A DNA stretch of 64,000 bases from Rhizobium sp. ACO-34A. GTDB taxonomy: Bacteria > Pseudomonadota > Alphaproteobacteria > Rhizobiales > Rhizobiaceae. Location: the NCBI GenBank assembly GCA_002600635.1, contig CP021374.1, positions 1 through 64,000 on the forward strand. Direction: 5' to 3'. Positions within the stretch are counted from its first letter, which is position 1, and the number at the start of each line of letters is the position of its first letter. The notes beneath the pieces were generated by a model. It was given only the letters and a program-made list of their open reading frames with translations, searched no databases and was not told the origin of the DNA. Positions 1 to 6,561 of the stretch are shown piece by piece. The translations under genes and the position numbers were made by a program.

Positions 1-40
1 TCATGGGGAGAGCGAGCGGTTTCGAGCGAAGCCATGCTGT

Positions 41-56
41 CGAGTTGCACAACTCG
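41..56. other. Small inverted repeat downstream of the integrase
   Basis: Seven-base arms (cgagttg / caactcg) surround a 2-base centre. It lies about 57 bases beyond the integrase stop on the minus strand. There is no T-tract, so it could be a weak terminator stem or a recombination-site remnant; the sequence does not decide. Confidence 0.3.
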
Positions 57-112
57 GCAATTGGGAGACGTTGATGCGACAGGGATGTTTGCGAAAGAGG
101 CAGGGTAGCGGA

Positions 113-1216
113 TTACAGGCCGGCGGCTTTCGTGAGGTTGATGCGGAAGCGATCGCGCCGACGCTGATAACGCCGGGTCATTTCCGCAGAAGCATGACCG
201 AGTTGTTTCTGCACATAACGCTCATCGACTTCGGCAGAAGAGGCGAGGCCGGCGCGAAGCGAATGGCCGGCAAATTTCTGCTGGCGCTCGGCTTCGGAAA
301 GATCGCCGCGGACGCCGGCTGCCACCGCCGTTCGCTTCACCAGTCGGGCAACTTCCTGATCGTTGAGGCGATCGGCGCCAACGGATTTTCCCTGTCCGGT
401 CACCCTGCGGAAGAGAGGGCCTTTTGCCAGCCGCGCAAACTTGACCCAGGTCTCGATTGCCGCAATGGGGCAGGTGGTGTCGGCGGAACCGCGGCCGACT
501 TCAACCTCTCGCCAGCCTGTCTTGCCGCGCAGGGTGACGAGCATTCCCTTGTCGAGAATTTCGATCCAGCCCTTGCCGTCTTCCGTCTGGTCGCGACCGA
601 GATCAAGACCGACGATTTCGGAACGGCGCAGGCCGCCTGCAAAACCGAGCAGCAGCATTGCGCGGTCGCGCAAGCCTCTCAGCGTGCCGCGGTCGAGGGT
701 TTCCAGCATGGCAATGATGTCCTCGGGGAGGATCGCTTCCTTCTGCCTTGGAGGAGCCGCGTGGGTATTGCGGATACCGGCGAGAACCGTGGCGATGTGC
801 CGGTCCCTGCGGTCGAGGGAGAGGCCACGCTGTGCGTAGTTCCAACTGAGCGAGGAAAGCCGTCTTTCGATCGTCGAGACGGAGTTCGGCTTTACCCCGC
901 GTTCGACCGTACCGGACGCACAGGCGGTGATGTAGAGACCCACGACCTGAGGACTGGGCGGCAGAAGAGCAAGCCCTTGCCTTCGGCACCATGCCGCGAA
1001 ATGCTTCCAGTCCGAGGCATAGGCCCGACGGGTGTTCGCAGAGCTTGCCGCGTCCACATAGGTGCGGGCACGTTCCGTCAGCTGTTCCAGATGCGATGAC
1101 AGAACAATCGGTGACGGTCCTTCGCCGGCGGCAGGCAGGTGGGGGACAGGCGCCGCTTCCGACCCGGCCAATGGAGGCGGGGAGGGGAGAGGATGGTCTT
1201 TGTTCGAGTTTTCCAT
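113..1216 (-). CDS. Tyrosine site-specific recombinase/integrase
   Basis: Phage-integrase family protein that would cut and rejoin DNA through a phosphotyrosine. With the start at 1216 it has 367 residues. An N-terminal SAM-like core-binding domain (with ANTRRAYASDWKHFAAWC) precedes the catalytic domain. The catalytic signature is complete: an Arg in GGLRRSEIVGL, HSLR at about 318-321, LGH at about 339-341 and the nucleophilic Tyr at about 350 in TRRYQRR. The open frame extends upstream to 1339, but the extra 41 residues do not look like protein. The first ~35 residues from 1216 are Pro-rich and resemble a translated rhizobial repeat. Integrases of this type sit beside DUF1403 and ScpB-like genes on rhizobial plasmids, as here, so maintenance or resolution of the replicon is as likely as mobility of an island. 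No att sites were identified. Confidence 0.9.
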   Translation of the reverse strand: MENSNKDHPLPSPPPLAGSEAAPVPHLPAAGEGPSPIVLSSHLEQLTERARTYVDAASSANTRRAYASDWKHFAAWCRRQGLALLPPSPQVVGLYITACASGTVERGVKPNSVSTIERRLSSLSWNYAQRGLSLDRRDRHIATVLAGIRNTHAAPPRQKEAILPEDIIAMLETLDRGTLRGLRDRAMLLLGFAGGLRRSEIVGLDLGRDQTEDGKGWIEILDKGMLVTLRGKTGWREVEVGRGSADTTCPIAAIETWVKFARLAKGPLFRRVTGQGKSVGADRLNDQEVARLVKRTAVAAGVRGDLSEAERQQKFAGHSLRAGLASSAEVDERYVQKQLGHASAEMTRRYQRRRDRFRINLTKAAGL

Positions 1217-1523
1217 TCGGACCATTTCGTATGGGTTGCTGCGCGTCCCAAAACCGCGGACTGCTTGTTCCCTGCACGCGTGGCAGGTGATTTGCTCCAG
1301 ATTAAGGGGTGACGGAGCGAGTGACAAGATTTCCCTCATAAACTGGCAAGGGGATGAGGGAGGCTGCTGGATTGAGCGACTTCAAGTTGCCTGAAGCAGC
1401 GAAGTAGTTTGTCCAAAAAGGTAAGACTGCTCGGTCGGTGTTTCGAGCCTCCTGCTGCCGGTCGTATGACCTGCCCAACGACAGTAGGGCTCACGGCAGA
1501 GGATTGGCTATGCGTTTGCGGGG
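1217..1523. other. Gene-free stretch between integrase and exported protein
   Basis: About 300 bases with no credible ORF. It should hold the integrase promoter. I see no clear -35/-10 pair, repeat or RNA gene. Confidence 0.4.
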
Positions 1524-2000
1524 TTACACACAGTTGGAGGGAGCTTTGAGGGCCTTGACCAAATGCTCCACCAGGCGGTCATAACGTTGCTGCTGGGAAG
1601 CAGGGTACTCGATCGTAAGGTTTCCCATGGCGTCGTCACAGAGAGCAATCTGGCGCATGTATAGAATGCGTTCTTCCCTGATACCGGAGAAACTTGCCCA
1701 GGAAGGCCCTCGTTTCTCATAGGTAAACTTCCAGCCTTCTTCTATCTGCAGGTCGCGTCCGAGGCCGCTTTCGGCCTTGAAGCCGATCTCCTGGATGTAA
1801 TTTCCCCACACGGATAGCCCCGCCGAGCCATCAGCACTTTCCAGGCCAATCTTGTCTCCAGTTTCAGGGATCAGGATAGTCTTGAAGTCCAGAGGCAAAT
1901 CGATCGTGAAGCCGAAACGACTATTTTCGTACGAAGTAAAGTCTGCAGCCATAGAGGATGTCGAGAGAGTGCAGGCAAGTGTGATTGCACACAGGAGCAT
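1524..2000 (-). CDS. Small exported protein of unknown function
   Basis: A protein of 158 residues with a short Sec signal peptide (hydrophobic MLLCAITLACTL, cleavage probably after SSMAA), so it is predicted to be periplasmic. The mature part starts DFTSYENSRFGFTIDLPLDF, a pattern typical of small secreted beta-rich proteins in Rhizobiales. Two Cys residues, one in IALCDD and one near the C-terminus (APSNCV), could form a disulfide. The start is supported by GAGGA about 5 bases upstream. I do not recognise a named family and assign no function. It is transcribed alone, away from the DUF1403 gene. Confidence 0.65.
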   Translation of the reverse strand: MLLCAITLACTLSTSSMAADFTSYENSRFGFTIDLPLDFKTILIPETGDKIGLESADGSAGLSVWGNYIQEIGFKAESGLGRDLQIEEGWKFTYEKRGPSWASFSGIREERILYMRQIALCDDAMGNLTIEYPASQQQRYDRLVEHLVKALKAPSNCV

Positions 2001-2390
2001 CTGGTCCTCAATGGATAGTGTTTTGTCCTTTCAACAAACAGAAAGGCAGCGCCGGGATCAAAGGAAGGCGATGTTTCCCTTGATCCCGGCCGAGGCCATC
2101 GATTGAGATATCTTTGGTCCGGCACAACTCTGGCAGTGTTTTCGGAGTTAGGTGCTTGTCTTACTCGCGCGGAGGTCTCCTTCAGGCGCTCTCTTGGTAG
2201 AGCCAAATAAAGATCGGCCGGGAACGTGCGTTTATCGGTCAGACAATACGCGGAACCCAAGCCCATACGGATGGTTCTTCCTATGGCCACAGAGCGCGTC
2301 CCGAAGCACGCTCGCGGTCATTCTGCTCGACGAGAGAGGCCATTTTTACCGCTGTTTCGGGTTGCTTTCCATACAAAGCGAAGAACAACT
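2001..2390. other. Gene-free stretch with a terminator-like hairpin
   Basis: This AT-richer region separates the divergent genes at 2000 (minus) and 2490 (plus). An 11-base perfect stem (gccgggatcaa at 2051-2061, partner at 2080-2090) forms a hairpin with an 18-base loop and no strong T-tract. No credible coding frame was seen; the overlapping frames lack ribosome sites and protein-like composition. Confidence 0.45.
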
Positions 2391-2424
2391 GATAATGCAA
2401 CATTATCGATCATTATATAATGAT
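2391..2424 (+). promoter_or_regulatory. Tandem palindromes over a consensus -10, upstream of the DUF1403 gene
   Basis: Two adjacent palindromes occur. The first is gataatg-caa-cattatc (2391-2407). The second is the perfect 16-mer atcattatataatgat (2409-2424), which contains TATAAT at 2416-2421. They lie 66-99 bases before the DUF1403 start. A -10 overlapped by paired palindromes suggests an operator that could occlude RNA polymerase. No good -35 is visible, which fits activation or a weak promoter. Confidence 0.45.
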
Positions 2425-2489
2425 TACGTACTGTGCGGTTTATTCAAAATTATTGGCATTAACCGCGCGTTCGGTGTAACCTTTTCGCC

Positions 2490-3443
2490 ATGGATTCGTT
2501 GTCGACTTCACTGGGTTCTGCTTCCTCCTCATCGTTCCATCTTCCCGGATGGGCGGCCTCGCGAGGGCGTGAGACGATTGAAGCGGATGCGGCTTTTGCA
2601 GCCGGTATCGCTTTGAAAACAATAGATGATCTCGTCCGGTTGAACCCCGCTTGGGCGGGGTGCTGGCGAAGCCGCCAAGCGCTGACATGCGCTGCGGAAG
2701 CGGTAAGGCTGATGGGCCGCAGGGAGGCTGAAAGCGAACTGCGCGATGCCATTTTGCTGACTGCAACCGGTGACGATCCGGGGCCGGCTGGAAGGGTGTT
2801 TCTCGCCTTCAAAAGGTTGGCCAGCCGGAAAAGCGTGGTCTCGTCGAAAGTCATTGCCGAGATCGTGGGACAGCTTGGTCTTTCCGCGGATGAGCGGCTG
2901 CTCCGGTGTGTCGACCATCTCGATGACGGGCTGCAGTCCGGCCGGGCGGTTCCTTTCGCGGTGGCCGAACTGGTGACGGCTATCTGCACTGAACGTCCTG
3001 ATGCGGAATTGCTGGCCTGGTGGCTGGCGGACTGGCTGTTGGCGGCAAGGCTGAAATGGGAGCGTCCCGTGCCTTTGCTGATGGCCGAGCGTTATGGCCC
3101 GGCTTTCCAGACAATCGGGGGCAGGGGGCGTGTTCGCCCCGGCGAAGACGCTTTTGGCCGGGCGGTCTGCCTTGCGCTTGTCGAAGGTGTGGGCAAGTCC
3201 CTGAGGCTGGCCGGCGACATCGCCCGTCGTGCCGACCGGCTTCTTGCCGCGGCCCCAAGGGTGCGAACCAAGGGTGGCGATGCCGTCATCAGGAAGTTGC
3301 TCGATGAGGACGCTGTTGCTGCTTCCTCTTCCGGTACGAATCTTTCGCGCTGGGCGAGCACCAGATTGTTCGAGCGCCTTGAGAGTTTCGAAGCCGTTCG
3401 CGAACTCTCGGGTCGATCCTCATTTCGTATCTACGGGTTGTGA
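2490..3443 (+). CDS. DUF1403 family protein
   Basis: A protein of 317 residues, predicted cytoplasmic, with the features of the DUF1403 family known mainly from plasmids and secondary replicons of Rhizobiales. Recognisable parts are the N-terminal [11 protein letters not shown], an early [10 protein letters not shown] helix, the central [19 protein letters not shown] segment and a C-terminal [13 protein letters not shown] helix. No catalytic motif is visible and the biochemical role is unknown to me. The gene is immediately followed, with contact at the stop codon, by a ScpB-like gene, which implies co-translation and a shared role, perhaps in replicon structure or segregation. No strong ribosome site precedes the chosen ATG, so the start is the least certain part. 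Confidence 0.85.
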   Translation: MDSLSTSLGSASSSSFHLPGWAASRGRETIEADAAFAAGIALKTIDDLVRLNPAWAGCWRSRQALTCAAEAVRLMGRREAESELRDAILLTATGDDPGPAGRVFLAFKRLASRKSVVSSKVIAEIVGQLGLSADERLLRCVDHLDDGLQSGRAVPFAVAELVTAICTERPDAELLAWWLADWLLAARLKWERPVPLLMAERYGPAFQTIGGRGRVRPGEDAFGRAVCLALVEGVGKSLRLAGDIARRADRLLAAAPRVRTKGGDAVIRKLLDEDAVAASSSGTNLSRWASTRLFERLESFEAVRELSGRSSFRIYGL

Positions 3444-3445
3444 TC

Positions 3446-4174
3446 ATGGCCGGATTGAACGCAGCCAGGTCCGCGCAGGGGCGTGGCAGACCGAAGGCAA
3501 GGGACGAGGTGCTGCTCGACCGGGAGCTGGAAGACCTGCCGCCCGACCTGCGCTGGCGTGAATGGATGCTGCGGATCGAGGCGGTGATCTTCGCGTCCGC
3601 CGAACCGGTCATGCGTGAAACGCTGGCAAGGGTCGTGGGAAGGGACTGCAGTATCGATCTGCTGATCGACGATCTGCAGGAGGAACTGCGCAGCAGGCCT
3701 TATGAACTCGTTTCCGTCGCCGGAGGCTGGCAGCATCGTACCCGCTCGCGCTATGCCGATACAATTCGCGCTTCGTCGGTGCCTGCCCGGTCCGTCGCCT
3801 CGGCACTTTCTCAATCCGAGGCGATGGTCCTGATGGCGGTCGGCTATTTCCAGCCCGTCACACGCGCGGAACTCGGCAAGATTTTCGGCAAGGAAATCTC
3901 GCGCGATACGATCGGTGCCCTGCGCGGGGCGGGCTTCGTCGCTTCCGGACCGCGCTCACCCACGCCCGGTGCGCCCTATACTTATGTGACGACGAAGCAC
4001 TTTCTCTCCGCTTACGGGTTCGAGACCCTTCGCGACTTGCCTGATATCGAGGCGCTCGAGGATGCGGGCCTGCTCAGCCGCCGCGTCGATGAGGTGGAGG
4101 ACGAACCTGAAGAACAGGTTGAAGAGCCTCGGGACGAACAGATCGAGCCGATGGATGAGCCGGACGTTTCGTGA
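3446..4174 (+). CDS. ScpB-like SMC-Scp complex accessory protein
   Basis: A winged-helix protein of 242 residues related to ScpB, the kleisin-associated subunit of the SMC-ScpAB condensin. The family pattern is clear in RIEAVIFASAEPVMRETLARV, in the tandem winged-helix core and in the motif YGFETLRDLPDIEALEDAGLL. The C-terminus ends in a strongly acidic tail (EDEPEEQVEEPRDEQIEPMDEPD). Chromosomal ScpB is normally encoded next to ScpA; here the partner is a DUF1403 gene and no SMC or ScpA is present, so this is a plasmid-type paralogue. The start could be ATG 3446, two bases after the DUF1403 stop, or GTG 3440, which overlaps that stop. Either arrangement implies translational coupling. Confidence 0.85.
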   Translation: MAGLNAARSAQGRGRPKARDEVLLDRELEDLPPDLRWREWMLRIEAVIFASAEPVMRETLARVVGRDCSIDLLIDDLQEELRSRPYELVSVAGGWQHRTRSRYADTIRASSVPARSVASALSQSEAMVLMAVGYFQPVTRAELGKIFGKEISRDTIGALRGAGFVASGPRSPTPGAPYTYVTTKHFLSAYGFETLRDLPDIEALEDAGLLSRRVDEVEDEPEEQVEEPRDEQIEPMDEPDVS

Positions 4175-4451
4175 CATTTGCGCTTGGGGCCGGGTTCGCG
4201 GTGCGCGATCTGGTGTGATACCCGTGCGAACCGGCCGAGTGGTTGCGCCTCGATCCGGTTGCTGGACCGAATTCCAATATAACGTCTGAAAATCCGCTAT
4301 ACCGGCAGGTTTGAGCGATCGCCTGGATTGGCGATCCGTTCTATTGGAGGAAAAATATTGAGCATGTTTTTTCCTGTTGATGGCGATTGGTGGTTCTTTT
4401 ATCGCGAAATCACCTGATCGTTGAAATTAGCGAAGAGCTACGGAGAGAGAC

Positions 4452-4778
4452 ATGAACCCCGCCATGAACATGATGCCGATGATGAATGCCATGAACCCGA
4501 TGATGGGTGGAATGATGCCGATGATGGGCATGCCCATGATGAACGGCATGATGATGCCGATGATGGGCGGAATGAACATGATGATGCCGATGATGATGGG
4601 CATGATGAAGTGCACCATGACCGCCGAGGGCATGGTCTGCGAAATGAAGCCGATGGAAGGCATGGACAAGGACATGTTCATGGAGTGCTGCAAGCGCATG
4701 ATGTCCATGATGTCGGGCGGCATGCCGATGATGATGAACTGCGGCGGCATGACGATGTGCTGCATGATGGCTGCCTGA
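4452..4778 (+). CDS. Methionine-rich, cysteine-containing small protein
   Basis: This protein has 108 residues, of which I count 49 Met (45%) and 7 Cys. Residues 1-52 are almost entirely Met, Pro, Gly and Asn in repeats such as GGMMPMMG and MPMM. Residues 53-108 are more ordinary, with KCTMTAEGMVCEMKPMEGMD, then MECCKRM and a C-terminal MTMCCMMAA. There is no signal peptide. GGAGAG lies about 6 bases before the ATG and a strong hairpin terminator follows, so it is probably a real monocistronic gene. Met/Cys-rich sequence suggests soft-metal (Cu(I)/Ag(I)) binding or oxidant scavenging; that is inference. Low-complexity ATG-repeat DNA is the alternative, but the Lys/Glu/Cys-bearing C-terminal half argues for selection as protein. 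Confidence 0.7.
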   Translation: MNPAMNMMPMMNAMNPMMGGMMPMMGMPMMNGMMMPMMGGMNMMMPMMMGMMKCTMTAEGMVCEMKPMEGMDKDMFMECCKRMMSMMSGGMPMMMNCGGMTMCCMMAA

Positions 4779-4823
4779 GCCTCCATCGAAGATCGCGCGG
4801 AGCCGCGAAGGCTCGCGGGAGAA

Positions 4824-4863
4824 AAAGGCCGAAGGATCCCCTGGCGATCCTCCGGCCTTTATT
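4824..4863. terminator. Bidirectional rho-independent terminator
   Basis: The stem starts aaaggccg and returns through ccggccttt, with a single mismatch and a short loop. It is followed by T-rich sequence on the plus strand and, through the A-run at 4822-4826, on the minus strand. It lies between the convergent Met-rich gene and XRE-cupin regulator and probably serves both. Confidence 0.8.
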
Positions 4864-4883
4864 GTTTCGCGGCGTCTATTCGG

Positions 4884-5504
4884 TCAGATGCGGATTTCTT
4901 CGGAATAGGTCGTGACCAGATAAAGGACCGCCTCCGTGCCCGTCATGTTCCGGTAGATATGTGGCACGTCGGCCTCGAACAGAATGGCGTCGCCCTCGCC
5001 GAGAATGTGTGGCGCCTGCTTCCCGACGACGATTTCCACTGTCCCTTGCGTGACCACGAGATTTTCGACGGTACCGGGTCTGTGCGCCTCGGCGCTCTCC
5101 GTGTGGTGAGGCGCAATCCTGAGTTCGTAGAATTCCACCTTGCGTTCCCCCTCAAAGGGAAAAAGCGCACGTGTCTGGAAACGTCCCTCGGATGAAGAAA
5201 GCACCTTGGATTTGGCCCGGATCATGCACACCGCCGAAGTTTCCTCCCGGCTTGCGATGAGCGCGGCGCAGGGGATTGCGAGAGCGGTCGCGATCTTTGA
5301 AAGAATGCTCAGCGTCGGACTGCTCTTGCCGGTCTCGATCTGACCAAGCATCGCACGGCTGACACCCGAGATCTTCGCAAGCCTGTCGAGGGAATAGCCG
5401 CGGCGGGTGCGCAGGCGCCGCAGGTTTTGTCCCGTCCGGATAGTGATTTCGTCGGTACTATCCCTGACATAGGCCTCTGTCAGGAACAGCTGCTCAGGCG
5501 CCAT
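4884..5504 (-). CDS. XRE-family regulator with C-terminal cupin domain
   Basis: A DNA-binding regulator of 206 residues. A Cro/C1-type helix-turn-helix spans about residues 25-80 (GQNLRRLRTRRGYSLDRLAK, then VSRAMLGQIETGKSSPTLS). A single-stranded beta-barrel cupin of the sensor type spans about residues 110-200, with HRPGTVENLVVTQGTVEIVV and GEGDAILFEADVPHIYRN. Regulators of this layout usually sense a small molecule through the cupin and control a neighbouring amino-acid or amine gene. The only close neighbour here is the small ORF at 5494, whose end overlaps this start by 11 bases, so the two are probably co-translated. The ligand is unknown. Confidence 0.88.
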   Translation of the reverse strand: MAPEQLFLTEAYVRDSTDEITIRTGQNLRRLRTRRGYSLDRLAKISGVSRAMLGQIETGKSSPTLSILSKIATALAIPCAALIASREETSAVCMIRAKSKVLSSSEGRFQTRALFPFEGERKVEFYELRIAPHHTESAEAHRPGTVENLVVTQGTVEIVVGKQAPHILGEGDAILFEADVPHIYRNMTGTEAVLYLVTTYSEEIRI

Positions 5505-5679
5505 ATCCCGCTACACCCATCGCCATAACGGGAACAAAGCCCCAGAAAGGCACCCACATCAGCACCGGTTGCATGACGAAAGACGCCTTGCCTGCCGCGT
5601 TCTGTCCGCCAGGTGCCGGCTTGTTGCGCGATTGCCGAAAGGCCTGCAAATCAATGATATCAGCCGTCTGAACTGGCAT
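5494..5679 (-). CDS. Small membrane-like protein coupled to the XRE-cupin regulator
   Basis: A protein of 61 residues from an ATG with GGAG about 6 bases upstream. A polar N-terminal half (MPVQTADIIDLQAFRQSRNK) is followed by one hydrophobic segment (VLMWVPFWGFVPVMAMGVAG) that could span the membrane. The frame overlaps the start of the XRE regulator by 11 bases, a layout typical of translational coupling. I know no family. The ribosome site and the overlap make it a plausible real gene, perhaps involved in sensing for the regulator. Confidence 0.5.
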   Translation of the reverse strand: MPVQTADIIDLQAFRQSRNKPAPGGQNAAGKASFVMQPVLMWVPFWGFVPVMAMGVAGYGA

Positions 5680-5772
5680 TGTGGGCTCCGGGAAAAACTG
5701 AATGAATGATATATGCAACTGCCGGGGTAAGGGCAGGGCGTGTCATCCAATCGTCGCAGACAACGGGAAATG

Positions 5773-6063
5773 TTATGCCAAGGAATATCCGTGGCGGGGC
5801 AAAGGCTTTTTCAGCCGGTTCCTCATGCCGGTTTTCAGTGGCCGGCTGGCGTGATCCTTGTGCAGCAACGGCTTGCTGCGTTTCTCCTTGATAACTGCAA
5901 GGATCTTGTCTTCCGCTTCTTTCGGGCAAGCCGGCAGGTCGGCAGCCCGCATGCGGTCCGTCCAGCCGATGAGGCTGGTGATGTCCGCAGTTTGGGTTCC
6001 TGCGTTAAATGCAGCCTCCGAAGATCGCGCAATCGTGAGAAAATCCGCCTTTACAAACGTCAC
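5773..6063 (-). CDS. Doubtful small ORF, hypothetical protein
   Basis: A frame of 96 codons from a GTG start, with fairly protein-like composition (LIGWTDRMRAADLPACPKEA) and a basic C-terminus (RNRLKKPLPRHG). Against it, there is no visible ribosome site and the GTG lies inside the operator palindrome at 6052-6070. A shorter start at ATG 5952 is possible. No recognised family. Confidence 0.3.
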   Translation of the reverse strand: MTFVKADFLTIARSSEAAFNAGTQTADITSLIGWTDRMRAADLPACPKEAEDKILAVIKEKRSKPLLHKDHASRPLKTGMRNRLKKPLPRHGYSLA

Positions 6064-6078
6064 GTATGTATATTATTA
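6050..6078 (+). promoter_or_regulatory. Promoter with TetR-type palindrome upstream of the RND pump operon
   Basis: TTTACA (6050-6055) and TTATTA (6073-6078) are spaced 17 bases apart. The region between is covered by tacaaacg-tca-cgtatgta (6052-6070), an inverted repeat with one mismatch. Almost the same promoter/palindrome occurs at 12109-12137. The AcrR-like gene at 11278 is the natural candidate repressor. The pump adaptor starts 480 bases downstream, so this would give a long leader. Confidence 0.6.
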
Positions 6079-6084
6079 ATTTCT

Positions 6085-6135
6085 ACACCGGACATGAGCG
6101 GGAGTCTGTGAAGGATTTCCGCTCATGTCCGGTGT
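6085..6135 (+). other. 17-bp perfect inverted repeat in the pump operon leader
   Basis: acaccggacatgagcgg (6085-6101) is repeated in perfect inversion at 6119-6135 with a 17-base loop, followed by ttgttattg. It begins about where transcription from the 6050 promoter would start. It could be an intrinsic terminator or attenuator, or a 5'-stabilising stem. Confidence 0.6.
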
Positions 6136-6561
6136 TTGTTATTGCGCCGCTCCAGTCGCATTCGGGCATCCCCGTCGAGGGACGCCCGCTATTGCTTCCA
6201 GAGCGGAAAAGGAAGTCTCAATGGCGCAGCATTTCGATGGTGAAAGTGGATACTCGCCATGCGTAGCGTGGCTGTCGTCGAGGCTTGCCGGAGAGCATTT
6301 CCATCGGGGAAGGGTTCCTTTCCCAAATAGGCGAACCGGTCGGAGAAATCCGGGTGGGGACGGCGCGCCTTTTCGCTCTCGCCTGATTACAAGGAAATGC
6401 CTGCCCATGGCCGCGCCGACACGCAGCCTTTTTACAAGCAGGATCATCTATGTCGGGGTGAACCAGCCTTTGCCGAGAAGGTGCTTATGACTGGCTGGTC
6501 AAAAAAAGAGCCCAGCATGCAACGCTACCCCGCGAATAAATTCCCTACAGAAAGGTTAGAT
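6136..6561. other. Leader/intergenic region ahead of the RND adaptor
   Basis: About 425 bases without a convincing gene. The plus-strand frame 6125-6490 has no ribosome site and a composition unlike protein. The adaptor frame itself stays open back to 6397, but the signal peptide and ribosome site place its start at 6562. Confidence 0.4.

Noticed and set aside
113..1216. Integrase as a sign of a prophage or genomic island boundary
   Set aside because: No phage genes, tRNA, direct repeats or composition break are visible, and the DUF1403/ScpB neighbours fit a plasmid backbone better.
4427..4786. Minus-strand frame of 119 codons, rich in Ile/Met/Pro, opposite the Met-rich gene
   Set aside because: It is the mirror of the ATG repeats, lacks a ribosome site and would overlap the terminator side of the real gene; the plus strand has the ribosome site and the Cys-bearing C-terminus.
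6125..6490. Possible leader peptide or upstream gene of the RND operon
   Set aside because: No ribosome site, odd composition, and overlap with the hairpin; I treat the region as untranslated leader.
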